Shown: positions 1-7,661 of the stretch, piece after piece
Position numbering within the stretch: position 1 is the first letter of the stretch
Layout of the letters: every line of letters begins with the position of its first letter
Assembly: GCF_002554795.1 (NCBI RefSeq)
Contig: NZ_PDEQ01000008.1
Span: 135,001-187,939 of the forward strand
DNA length: 52,939 nt
Source: Longibacter salinarum
GTDB taxonomy: Bacteria; Bacteroidota; Rhodothermia; Rhodothermales; Salinibacteraceae
Direction of reading: 5' to 3'
The notes under the pieces: model-generated
The model's input: only the letters and a program-made list of their open reading frames with translations
Told to the model about the DNA's origin: nothing
Databases searched by the model: none
Position numbers and translations under genes: made by a program

Positions 1-2
1 TT

Positions 3-161
3 GAACCTGGACGCCGCGTCGCAAGCGGAAGAGAAGTTCGCCTTTTTGCGACGCCTGACTCGACGGCCGTTCCAGAACCTCAGCCACGGACGCCGCCGTC
101 GGATACCTCTTCGACTGAACCATCCGATGAGTCTGACGAGTCGAATGACATCTCGTTCTAG
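3..161 (+). CDS. C-terminal end of a PASTA-domain-like protein (partial)
   Basis: Frame 3 is open from the window edge to a TAG and encodes 52 residues. The first part reads EPGRRVASGREVRLFATPDS, which matches the end of a PASTA repeat (proline-glycine, then a 'V.SG..V.L' strand). It is followed by a Pro/Ser/Thr/Glu/Asp-rich tail ending in NDISF. PASTA domains sit on the outer side of the membrane and bind peptidoglycan or its precursors, usually in Ser/Thr kinases, penicillin-binding proteins or stand-alone anchored proteins. Which of these this is cannot be told, because the rest lies outside the window. An alternative ORF in frame 1 over the same bases has an Arg-rich composition and looks like a shadow. 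The call rests on one half-repeat. Confidence 0.5.
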   Translation, partial: EPGRRVASGREVRLFATPDSTAVPEPQPRTPPSDTSSTEPSDESDESNDISF

Positions 162-191
162 ACTTGATGCTCGTACGAGGCAGCATTAATG

Positions 192-227
192 AAAAAGGGC
201 CTTCCCATTTCGGGGCAGCCCTTTTCT
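192..227 (+). terminator. Intrinsic terminator after the PASTA-like gene
   Basis: AAAAGGGC and GCCCTTTT form an 8-bp stem with an inner CCC/GGG pairing, ending in a T-run, 31 bases after the stop codon at 161. The A-run on the other side would also let it act from the minus strand, for transcripts from pyrR. The bases from 228 to 386 show nothing else. Confidence 0.7.
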
Positions 228-386
228 CATATACCGAATCTGCGCGTCGCCCGATACGTGTTGGCGATCTCCGTGCGGACACACGCACCTTAGCGCTGTT
301 GTAACACAAACGTATGTCCTATTAATGGGGATACCACAATACGTCAGGTCACCCGTCGCTATGCCATTGCGTTTTCCGGTCCGGCG

Positions 387-902
387 CTAGTCTTCGACCG
401 ACACGTTCAGGTTTTCGCCCGTATCGACGCGAACCTGTTCGTCGTGCTTCGTCTGGATCAGGCGCCCTACATAATCGGGCTGAATGGGATACTCTCGGTG
501 TCCCCGGTCGATCAGAACGACAAGTTGAATCGATGATGGTCGGCCGTACTGGATCACCGCATCAAGGGCCGCGCGGGCCGTTCGTCCGGTGAATAACACA
601 TCGTCGACAAGAATAACATCGCGGCCGTCGACATCCGGGGCGCCATCGGTTACGCTCGGGCGCTTTGCCCCGTCGGGCTGATCGTCGCGGAACGGTGTGG
701 TGTCCAGCTCATGAACCGGGACATCGTGCCCCTCGATATCTGCAATCTCTTCGGCGAGCGCCTCTGCAAGCGGAACGCCACTTTTCAGAATGCCGAACAA
801 CTCAAGGGTTGAGGCGCCACGGTTGCGTTCGACCAGTTCATATGCGAGGCGGCGAAGCGTGCGCCGGACCCGCTTCGTCGACATGATTTCGACGGTCGGC
901 AT
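387..902 (-). CDS. pyrR: PyrR: pyrimidine operon attenuator / uracil phosphoribosyltransferase
   Basis: 171 residues from the chosen ATG. The phosphoribosyltransferase PRPP-binding loop is clear at about residues 96-109 (VILVDDVLFTGRTARAA), preceded by a hood region with LGILKSGVPLA-type sequence and followed by the PyrR-typical RGHREYPIQPDYVG near residue 137. Proteins of this family convert uracil plus PRPP to UMP; many also bind pyr mRNA to control pyrimidine genes. RNA-binding activity here is not shown by the sequence. A TTG four codons upstream (914) is an alternative start; I prefer the ATG. It is last in a minus-strand run tmk-fur-pyrR with short gaps (111 and 65 bases), so co-transcription is likely. 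No pyr genes adjoin it. Confidence 0.93.
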   Translation of the reverse strand: MPTVEIMSTKRVRRTLRRLAYELVERNRGASTLELFGILKSGVPLAEALAEEIADIEGHDVPVHELDTTPFRDDQPDGAKRPSVTDGAPDVDGRDVILVDDVLFTGRTARAALDAVIQYGRPSSIQLVVLIDRGHREYPIQPDYVGRLIQTKHDEQVRVDTGENLNVSVED

Positions 903-967
903 GAAGGGCTGCAATCCAGAAAAAGAGATGGAGTGGTACTTCGGCTCGGTCGATATTCTGCGCCTTC

Positions 968-1471
968 TTACTCGCCCGCCGCTTCGGCTTTTGCCGGCTC
1001 GTCGTCACTCGACCGATTCGGGCAATTCTCCCGGATGCAGTGGCCGTACATGTTGAGCGAGTGGTGCTTGATTTCGAACTCGTAGATCTCAGCGACCATC
1101 TCCTGGATGCTCTGAAGGCGCGGGTCGCAGAACTCGAAGAGCTCATTGCAATCCATGCAAATCAGGTGGTCGTGCTGCCAGTAGCTGTACGCGCGCTCGT
1201 ACTTCGCCTGATTCTTTCCGAACTGATGGCGAACGACCAGCTCGCATTCCAGCAGCAGTTCCAGGGTGTTGTAGACGGTGGCTCGGCTCACGCGTGTGCC
1301 GTCCTGCTTGAGACGAAGGTACAGCTCGTCCGCATCGACATGATCGTCTGTCTTGTAGATCTCTTCGAGAACCGAGAAGCGTTCTGGCGTCTGGCGCTTG
1401 TTTCGCTTTTTGAGAAATGCCTCGAAGATCGATCGCACTTCGTCGAGCTTCTGCTGCGGCAACGTCGACAT
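968..1471 (-). CDS. fur: Fur-family metal-responsive repressor
   Basis: 167 residues from ATG 1471 (an in-frame start at 1504 would add 11 residues). The N-terminal winged helix ends in SRATVYNTLELLLE (about residues 62-76), the standard Fur recognition-helix region. The C-terminal half carries HDHLICMDC, with two cysteines at about 105 and 108, and a second cysteine pair in HCIRENCP at about 145 and 150: the structural zinc site of Fur/PerR/Zur proteins. The acidic tail after the last cysteine is short and unconserved. It represses genes in response to iron, zinc, manganese or peroxide; the sequence does not settle which metal. Fur is the default because the sequence has no obvious PerR or Zur hallmark. 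It lies between tmk and pyrR, apparently by chance. Confidence 0.88.
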   Translation of the reverse strand: MSTLPQQKLDEVRSIFEAFLKKRNKRQTPERFSVLEEIYKTDDHVDADELYLRLKQDGTRVSRATVYNTLELLLECELVVRHQFGKNQAKYERAYSYWQHDHLICMDCNELFEFCDPRLQSIQEMVAEIYEFEIKHHSLNMYGHCIRENCPNRSSDDEPAKAEAAGE

Positions 1472-1582
1472 GAGCGTCCGTGTGAAACCTGAAGTATCAT
1501 ACATGAACGGGATTCGGCTCGACCGTATATGCCGCCCGAAGTCCGTGTCGGATGAACCGTCGCTCCATCATGGGGTTCCTCT

Positions 1583-2230
1583 CTATGCCCCTGTGCGAGC
1601 GGAGTCAAGCAACCGATCTACGTCTGCTCGAATCTTCCCCTGAATGCCTGAGATTGAGTCTTCTCCATCCAGGCGAAGGAAGCGTTCAGGTTCGTTTCGT
1701 GCCAGGATGTCGTATGCGCTGGCGACGCGTGTGTAGAAACTCTCTGGTGCGCCTTCCATACGGTCCGGCCCCGTTCGTTGGCTGCTTCGACGGTCCAGCG
1801 CCGTTTGCGCATCTACCTCGACAAGGTAGGTGCGATCCGGCACGAGTCCGCCTGTTGCGCGGCGATGGAGTTCCTTGAGCCACCCATTGTCGACCTCGCT
1901 CACAGCGACATCCCGGCCCGCCCCCTGATAGGCGGTGCTGGAATCGTAGAAACGGTCGCAGATGACGATGCGCCCGGCTTCGAGAGCGGGGCGGATCTTT
2001 TCGCGAGAGAGCTGCGCGCGGGCCGCGGAGAACAGCAGGAGCTCTGCCATCGGCTCGATGTCCACGTCTTCGTCGAGTAACAGCGTCCGCACACGTTCGG
2101 ACAGGTCCGTGCCGCCGGGCTCTCGGACGATCAGAGGCTGATAACCGGCATCGACGAGGTACTCACGGAGCAGTTCAACCTGCGTGCTCTTGCCGCTGCC
2201 GTCAATTCCCTCGAATGAAATGAGTAGCAT
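1583..2230 (-). CDS. tmk: Thymidylate kinase
   Basis: 215 residues, the normal length. It phosphorylates dTMP to dTDP with ATP in the cytoplasm. The P-loop FEGIDGSGKST is at residues 6-16, the substrate motif REPGGT at 36-41, and CDRFYDSSTAYQG at 91-103 is the DR(Y/F) dTMP-binding signature. The LID region contains Arg residues in the DRRSSQR segment. The ATG at 2230 starts directly before the P-loop strand, so no earlier start is needed. It is first in the minus-strand run tmk-fur-pyrR, putting two nucleotide-metabolism genes together. Confidence 0.96.
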   Translation of the reverse strand: MLLISFEGIDGSGKSTQVELLREYLVDAGYQPLIVREPGGTDLSERVRTLLLDEDVDIEPMAELLLFSAARAQLSREKIRPALEAGRIVICDRFYDSSTAYQGAGRDVAVSEVDNGWLKELHRRATGGLVPDRTYLVEVDAQTALDRRSSQRTGPDRMEGAPESFYTRVASAYDILARNEPERFLRLDGEDSISGIQGKIRADVDRLLDSARTGA

Positions 2231-2633
2231 GAACGTCTAATCGTCATCATGGAAACAACCCGGCACCTCGTATACCGGCACGCGCGCGGACCGGTAGCCC
2301 TGTGTTGCCGCTTTATGTTCGGACTTGAGCTAGATGATTGGAAATGCTCATCCGGAGGCAACGAATAGCGCATTCCGATTTGCTGCAACACGTCTCAGGG
2401 CACTTTCCATCCGCTGTGTCGTTCCCTTTGAATGCGCGTGCATGTTTAGTTTCGAGCGAATCTGGCGCACCTTTACTCACAACAAAAGGTGATACTCCAG
2501 CACATCGTCTCTTCTTGCAACTGAACAGGTGTGCGCAGTATAATATACCGACTCCGGGTCCTTGTCGGATTACACATCCACTGGGCTCTCTTTGCACAAC
2601 GTGCTCCACCGACGAACCAGCTACCGGCGCGAC
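2231..2633. other. Gene-free divergent promoter region
   Basis: About 400 bases between tmk (minus) and the TPR gene (plus). Small open frames here have no recognisable protein. It is more AT-rich than the genes on either side and holds the promoter-like pair described separately. Confidence 0.5.
2515..2544 (+). promoter_or_regulatory. Possible promoter of the TPR gene
   Basis: TTGCAA at 2515-2520 and TATAAT at 2539-2544 are separated by 18 bases, a housekeeping-type pair that would start RNA near 2551 and leave a leader of about 80 bases before the ATG at 2634. Bacteroidota primary promoters often use a different -7 motif (TAnnTTTG), so this is a resemblance only. Confidence 0.35.
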
Positions 2634-4046
2634 ATGAGCATGTTCGACTTCGGCTTCGACGACTACGAAGACTCGGCATACGAGTCTCACGTACGCGAAC
2701 TCGTCGCGTCCTACGAGGACGACCCTGATTCGTACTTCGACTCCAGCGCTCTGGAGGACATTGCTACCTTTTATTTCGAGAGCGGAGAACTGGAGAAGGC
2801 GCTAGAGGTGATCGACCATCTACTCCACCTCCATTCGTATACATCCGACGCGTGGATGCGTCGCGGCATCTTGCTGAATAACCTCGGTCGGCATGAGGAG
2901 GCGCTGGCGGCATATGAGGAAGCATTGTCGCTGAATCCTGTTGATACGGAGACGCTCATCAACAAAGGAATTACGTTGGACAGTCTGGGGCGCACCGAAG
3001 AAGCGCTGACGGCGTACGAGGACGCGCTCTCGATTAATCCGCTTCACAGCGAGGCTCTCTTCAACCGGGGCATCACGCTGGAACGAGATGATCAGCTTCA
3101 GGCGGCGGTGCGAGCATTCGAAGCCTGTGCCGACATCGAGCCGGAGCACCCGGAAGTCTGGTATGAGCTCGGGTACTGTTTTGATCGACTCACGCAGGAC
3201 GAACGGAGCGTTGAGTGCTACGACAAGCATCTGGACGTTGACCCCTTCTCGCAGGATGCGTGGTACAACCGCGGCATCGTGCTGAACCGCATGGGTCGCT
3301 TCGAAGACGCCGTATCCAGCTACGAGATGGCGATCGCGATCCAGGACGACTTTGCGTCGGCTCATTACAACCAGGGGAATGCCCTGGCCAATCTCGGCGC
3401 ACTCGATAGGGCGGTCGAGAGCTATAAGCGTGTGCTGGAACTGGAAGGTCCGGACGCGGCGACGTTTTATAATATCGCGCTCGCGTACGAGGAACAGGAG
3501 GCATTCGACGACGCCTTCTCATACTACGAGCGCGCTATCGACGAAGAGTCGTCGTATCCCGAGGCGTGGTACGGACTCGGAAGCTGTTACGATGCCTACG
3601 GTCAGTTCGACTCCGCAATCGAGTGCTTCGAGCATGCATTGCAGCTCGAACCCGGCTCTCCGAAATTCTGGCGTGCAAAAGCCGATTCTGCATACAAGGC
3701 CGGCCGAGTGAATGCCGCGCTCGATGCGTATCGCAATGCGGTTGACCTTGATAACACGAACGAACACGCCTGGGTCGGCTATGCGGAAACGCTCTTCGAA
3801 TCTCAGCGTCCGGAGAAGGCGCTTGAGGCATACCGGCAAGCCCTCCAGCTTGCGCCGGACTCCGCCGGCACGTACTTCCGCCAGGCCAAAGCCCTTCTCG
3901 CGCTCGGGCGGGCCGACGAAACCATTCGCTCCCTGAAAACCGCATTCCAGCTGGATCCAGCGACGAAGGAAGAATTTCGATTCGCCTACCCCGATCTGTA
4001 CCGAAACGACCAAGTTCGCCAGATGCTGGGGCTCGACCGACGCTGA
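2634..4046 (+). CDS. Tetratricopeptide-repeat protein
   Basis: 470 residues from ATG 2634 (a TTG at 2562 would add 24 unlikely residues). After an acidic N-terminus (MSMFDFGFDDYEDSA) nearly the whole protein is TPR units of 34 residues with the usual W/LG/Y/A/F/A/P pattern, for example NNLGRHEEALAAYEEALSLN and NRMGRFEDAVSSYEMAIAI; about twelve can be counted. There is no signal peptide or membrane segment, so it should be a cytoplasmic scaffold for protein partners. Such proteins are common in Bacteroidota, and partners cannot be inferred. It heads a plus-strand series (TPR, DUF368, OmpA, EEP) but a good terminator follows it, so it is probably transcribed alone. Confidence 0.9.
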   Translation: MSMFDFGFDDYEDSAYESHVRELVASYEDDPDSYFDSSALEDIATFYFESGELEKALEVIDHLLHLHSYTSDAWMRRGILLNNLGRHEEALAAYEEALSLNPVDTETLINKGITLDSLGRTEEALTAYEDALSINPLHSEALFNRGITLERDDQLQAAVRAFEACADIEPEHPEVWYELGYCFDRLTQDERSVECYDKHLDVDPFSQDAWYNRGIVLNRMGRFEDAVSSYEMAIAIQDDFASAHYNQGNALANLGALDRAVESYKRVLELEGPDAATFYNIALAYEEQEAFDDAFSYYERAIDEESSYPEAWYGLGSCYDAYGQFDSAIECFEHALQLEPGSPKFWRAKADSAYKAGRVNAALDAYRNAVDLDNTNEHAWVGYAETLFESQRPEKALEAYRQALQLAPDSAGTYFRQAKALLALGRADETIRSLKTAFQLDPATKEEFRFAYPDLYRNDQVRQMLGLDRR

Positions 4047-4082
4047 TCCCCCGCAGTCACCTCTTTTGCCTCAACGACCTCC

Positions 4083-4111
4083 AGGCCGGTGCTCTATGCA
4101 TCGGCCTTTTT
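4083..4111 (+). terminator. Intrinsic terminator after the TPR gene
   Basis: AGGCCG (4083-4088) pairs with CGGCCT (4102-4107), with an inner TGC/GCA pairing, and is followed by a T-run. It lies 36 bases after the TPR stop and 47 before the next ATG. Confidence 0.7.
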
Positions 4112-4157
4112 GCGTACTGCGCACGACGCTCTATTCTGTTTTCGTCTCTTCCCCTCT

Positions 4158-5063
4158 ATGATTCGCTCCCTTCTACGCTTCTTTGCCTCCGGCCTGCTTA
4201 TGGGCGGCGCGGACATCATTCCCGGTGTCAGTGGAGGCACGATGGCGCTCATCGTTGGCGTCTACGAACGATTGGTCGCGGCCGTAAGCTCCGCAACGTC
4301 GCTTGCGGTTGCCCTCGTTCGCCTGGACTTTGCCGATGCGCGCCAACATGTTCGCGAAATCCCGTGGATTCTGGTTCTACCACTCGGGGCAGGCATCGTA
4401 GTCGCCGGAGCCATCGGCGCTCGGACGATCCCGCCGCTGATGGACGCCCACCCGCAACAGATGAACGGGCTCTTCCTCGGGCTCGTCGCGGCGTCGCTTG
4501 TCATCCCCGCGCTGCGGATCGACCGGTTTCGGCCGATGTACCTCGCGGTCGCGATTGTCTTTGGCGTCGTAACCTTCTTCCTCGTCGGGCTTCCCGTTTT
4601 CGCGACCGACGCCCCGTCGCTGCTGCGCGTCTTCGGTTCTGCGGCTATAGCGATTTGCGCGATGATCCTGCCGGGCATTAGCGGCGCCTTTCTACTGAAG
4701 GCGATGGGCATTTACGAGCCGACTCTCGAAGCGCTAAATGGCGTGCTGGAAATGAATGCTGCCCACCTTCCGTACGTACTGACCTTCTGCGCGGGCGCTG
4801 CCTCTGGGCTCGGCGCATTCGCGAAAGTGCTGGATTGGCTCCTCGAACATCGGCACGACCTGACGATGGCGGCGCTGCTCGGTCTGATCGCAGGCGCACT
4901 TCGCGCCCTCTGGCCGTACGTCAACGCGGATGGCGGTCTTCGCGGACCGGTCCCCGGTGAGCCGATTCTCCCCGTTATCGGTCTCGGCATTGCAGGTTTT
5001 GCTGCCGTAATCGGGTTGATCTGGTGGTCCCGGAAGGATACGGTCCAGGCAAGTGTCGAATGA
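4158..5063 (+). CDS. DUF368 membrane protein, PopT-type polyprenyl-phosphate transporter
   Basis: 301 residues from ATG 4158; the in-frame start at 4089 lies inside the preceding terminator and is rejected. The N-terminus has the DUF368 signature GADIIPGVSGGTMALI (about residues 17-32), and the same type of re-entrant motif recurs near residue 170 (MILPGISGAFLLKAMGIYE), as expected for an inverted-repeat transporter fold. About eight hydrophobic segments follow. Proteins of this family have been shown in other bacteria to recycle undecaprenyl phosphate across the inner membrane for peptidoglycan and surface-glycan synthesis. That role is established for the family, not proven here, but it suits a window rich in envelope genes. 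It is followed by an OmpA-like lipoprotein. Confidence 0.88.
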   Translation: MIRSLLRFFASGLLMGGADIIPGVSGGTMALIVGVYERLVAAVSSATSLAVALVRLDFADARQHVREIPWILVLPLGAGIVVAGAIGARTIPPLMDAHPQQMNGLFLGLVAASLVIPALRIDRFRPMYLAVAIVFGVVTFFLVGLPVFATDAPSLLRVFGSAAIAICAMILPGISGAFLLKAMGIYEPTLEALNGVLEMNAAHLPYVLTFCAGAASGLGAFAKVLDWLLEHRHDLTMAALLGLIAGALRALWPYVNADGGLRGPVPGEPILPVIGLGIAGFAAVIGLIWWSRKDTVQASVE

Positions 5064-5174
5064 TCGCCCATCCACGTCCGGGCCCACCTCAATTTTCTCT
5101 TCTCCATGCCCTATGTTGGACCGGCGTGCGTTCTCGCGTGTGCTCTGATACATTCTCCTCGACGTATCGCCCCC

Positions 5175-5861
5175 ATGCGCCTTTTTCTATCTTTCTCTCT
5201 TGTCCTCACCCTTCTAATTACCGGATGCAGTTCTACGGAGACTGCGTCTACTCCCTCCGCTGATCCTGGTACCCCCGAAGAGCCGCTCCAGACGGAGGTT
5301 GTCCGGTTGCGAGATGAGGTCCGGACGCTCCGCGACTCGCTCCAGTTTTACGACGACGTCGATTCCGGGCAATACTACCGCGAATTGCGGGCCCTGCGCG
5401 ACCAGACGGCGCGGATGACGTACGAACTGGATGCCCTTCGCGACGGCGGACAAACGCTTTCGGAGCGACGAGTGGATCAGCTTTTTCAGCCTGCTTCAGC
5501 CACACTTACGGAGGGTGGCTTGGAAGCACTGAAGCCGGTCGCCGCCCAGCTGCGTCAGGCGTATCCCGAACGCGAAGTTCGAGTCGAAGGACACTCGGAT
5601 GATACGCCGCTCGGTGAGTCGATGAAAGAGACGTACCCATCAAACTGGGAACTCTCCACCGCTCGAGCCGCTGCCGTCGTGCGCGCGCTGATCGATCTGA
5701 GTGGACTCGATGCCAACCAATTTGTAGCCGTCGGGTATGGCGCTACTCGTCCGGTCGCCAGCAACCGAACGGCGTCGGGGCGCCGGGCCAATCGTCGCGT
5801 TCGCGTGGCCGTTCTGCCACAACCGCGCGACTATTCACGCCCGTTCGAGACGTCCTGGTAG
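5175..5861 (+). CDS. OmpA-family peptidoglycan-binding lipoprotein
   Basis: 228 residues from ATG 5175. The N-terminus is a lipoprotein signal, FSLVLTLLITGC with the lipobox Cys at residue 18. A Ser/Thr/Pro linker follows, then a coiled-coil-like stretch (about 40-95, with VVRLRDEVRTLRDSLQFYDD), then an OmpA C-terminal domain (about 105-225). The domain shows the peptidoglycan-binding core VEGHSDDTPLG, the NWELSTARAAAVVRAL helix, and GYGATRPVASNRTASGRRANRRV, the expected final Arg-rich motif. It would be anchored in the outer membrane and grip diaminopimelate-type peptidoglycan. A longer in-frame start at 5106 lacks a sensible signal and is rejected. Confidence 0.92.
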   Translation: MRLFLSFSLVLTLLITGCSSTETASTPSADPGTPEEPLQTEVVRLRDEVRTLRDSLQFYDDVDSGQYYRELRALRDQTARMTYELDALRDGGQTLSERRVDQLFQPASATLTEGGLEALKPVAAQLRQAYPEREVRVEGHSDDTPLGESMKETYPSNWELSTARAAAVVRALIDLSGLDANQFVAVGYGATRPVASNRTASGRRANRRVRVAVLPQPRDYSRPFETSW

Positions 5862-5955
5862 TCACCGAGTCCTCCTTCAATCAGACGAATGAAGACGCTC
5901 GTCCCCCGGTGCGCCCACGTGACAAATCGCTCTTTTTCCCTACGGATCGCTTTCC

Positions 5956-6972
5956 ATGGCTCGTTTTCTTCGCACCGCAGGTGCCGTGATCGTCGTCCTG
6001 CTGCTTCTCTTCGTCGGCTTCTGGTTCTGGGCGTCGTCAGGGACGCTTCCCGAAAGCGAACGTGCACAGGTCAATAACTACGGGTCGTCCACTTTCCCGT
6101 CCGACACCGTGTCGGTGATGACGTACAACATCGGCTACTTGTCGGGCATGACGAACAACGAGCCGGTTGAACGAGAGAAGGCGCTGTACGACCGGAACCT
6201 CGAGACGGCGATCGAACTGATCGAGACGGCAGACCCAGACATCGTTGCTTTCCAGGAGATTGATTTTGCCGCTGCGCGATCGTTCGGCGTTCACCAACTC
6301 GACACGCTCGCACAACGCCTGTCGTACCCAACCGCGGCAAAGGTGGTTAACTGGGACGTTCGTTATCTACCGTTTCCGTACGGCTGGCCGTCCGTCCACT
6401 TCGGACAGGTCATTTCCGGTCAAGCGGTGCTCAGCCGGTACCCAATCGTCAAACACGAACGCACTGTGCTTGCAGAAACCTCGCGTCCGTACGTGAGCCG
6501 CGTGTTCTACCTGGACCGACTGGCGCAGCAAACCGACATTGTTGTTGGCGAAGACACATTGTCGGTGGTCAACGTGCACCTCGAAGCTTTCGAAGACTCC
6601 GTTCGCCGTGTGCAGGCGACAGAAGTTCGTGCGCTGCTCCAGCCGCTGGTCGCATCGCAGCGACCGGTGCTTTTGATCGGCGACTTTAACGCGATACCGG
6701 ACGATCCCAACGATAAAACGCTCCAGCTCGCGACGGCGGGATTCGATCTAAAACGTGCAATGCCGTCGGTCTCGTCCCCGAGTGGCACATATCCGGCCCG
6801 TGATCCGAAGGCGATGATCGACCACATCTTCTATACGCCCGCTCACATTGAGCCCATTGCGACCGCAATTCACTGTGGACCAGCGGATGATCCGCCATCG
6901 GACCACTGCGCAGTCAGCATGCGCTTCGCCCTCTCCTCGGATTCCACGGCCGAGATGTCGACCGCTCCGTAA
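5956..6972 (+). CDS. Membrane-anchored endonuclease/exonuclease/phosphatase family protein
   Basis: 338 residues. One N-terminal membrane segment (about residues 9-27, VIVVLLLLFVGFWFWASS) is followed by a full EEP fold. Visible motifs in order: MTYNIGYL (about 55), FQEIDF with the metal-binding Glu (about 99), VNVHLEAF (about 206), LIGDFNAIPDDPN (about 240), DHIFYTP (about 289) and SDHCAVSMRF (about 317). These are the Mg-binding and catalytic Asp/Asn/His residues of the superfamily. Most of the enzyme should sit in the periplasm. The family includes phosphoinositide, sphingolipid and nucleotide phosphodiesterases, and the substrate cannot be predicted. It converges with the next gene, leaving only four bases between stops. 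Confidence 0.85.
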   Translation: MARFLRTAGAVIVVLLLLFVGFWFWASSGTLPESERAQVNNYGSSTFPSDTVSVMTYNIGYLSGMTNNEPVEREKALYDRNLETAIELIETADPDIVAFQEIDFAAARSFGVHQLDTLAQRLSYPTAAKVVNWDVRYLPFPYGWPSVHFGQVISGQAVLSRYPIVKHERTVLAETSRPYVSRVFYLDRLAQQTDIVVGEDTLSVVNVHLEAFEDSVRRVQATEVRALLQPLVASQRPVLLIGDFNAIPDDPNDKTLQLATAGFDLKRAMPSVSSPSGTYPARDPKAMIDHIFYTPAHIEPIATAIHCGPADDPPSDHCAVSMRFALSSDSTAEMSTAP

Positions 6973-6976
6973 GGGG

Positions 6977-7258
6977 TCAAGGGCCGATCACGCGCAGGAG
7001 AACGTGGACAAACGACGCCACGCCGCCCAATGCAGTGCACGCAACGCCGAGACGCGCAAAGTGGGGTCGATGATCGTTGGCGAGTGCGAGGAGAAGAACC
7101 CCGACGCCGAGAAGTGCACTCAACGAGGCGAGACCGACATCGCCAAGAATCGCGAGAATGCCCGCGAGGAAAACAAAGGCGATGACGCTAAAAAGCGTTG
7201 AGGTAGAAACCGTCGTAGGCTCCGGACCAGCACCCGGATCAGAAGGCGGCTCGGACAT
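6977..7258 (-). CDS. Small membrane protein of unknown function
   Basis: 93 residues from ATG 7258 (a start at 7294 would add a Ser/His-rich stretch). After a polar N-terminus with several Pro/Asp residues come three hydrophobic segments (about 22-38, 43-60 and 72-90). No family is recognised. It and the next small membrane protein lie downstream of hemH on the same strand with similar size and topology, so the three may be co-transcribed. A role with haem or respiration is only guilt by association. Confidence 0.65.
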   Translation of the reverse strand: MSEPPSDPGAGPEPTTVSTSTLFSVIAFVFLAGILAILGDVGLASLSALLGVGVLLLALANDHRPHFARLGVACTALGGVASFVHVLLRVIGP

Positions 7259-7364
7259 AGAACAAGAAGAGCTGTGAGACAGCCAGAGATGCAAGAACCA
7301 CGTCTGCGGTTCGATCAGATGGACGCCTCCCGGTATCGTTCAGTTCCGATGAAGACGAGCGCAG

Positions 7365-7628
7365 TCATGCCGGAGCGACCAGCGTACCGATTGCATCGAT
7401 CAGCATAAACGCGACGGCAAGGGCAAAGCAGACGTAAGCAAACCGGCGCTGACGCGGATCATCTTCTGCCTCTGCGCCCGCCAGCAAGATGAGTCCGCCA
7501 CTCAGGGTCACTGCAGCGGCGATCATCCAGGTATCGCGAAAATAAACAAAAGGAAGCCCCGTCACCGCCACAACGAGTGCGGCGATGCGGAGCGTCTTCG
7601 GATCGAGGATCGAGGTTGTATCCGACAT
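7365..7628 (-). CDS. Small three-helix membrane protein of unknown function
   Basis: 87 residues from ATG 7628 (the preceding TTG is possible). Three hydrophobic segments: LRIAALVVAVTGLPFVYF, AAAVTLSGGLILLAGAEAE and YVCFALAVAFMLIDAIGTLV, separated by a short charged loop with DDPRQRRF. No family is recognised. It begins 33 bases after the hemH stop on the same strand, so co-transcription with hemH is likely. Confidence 0.7.
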   Translation of the reverse strand: MSDTTSILDPKTLRIAALVVAVTGLPFVYFRDTWMIAAAVTLSGGLILLAGAEAEDDPRQRRFAYVCFALAVAFMLIDAIGTLVAPA

Positions 7629-7661
7629 CAAAGGACAATCGGTCGGCGTTCCGTTTCTCGG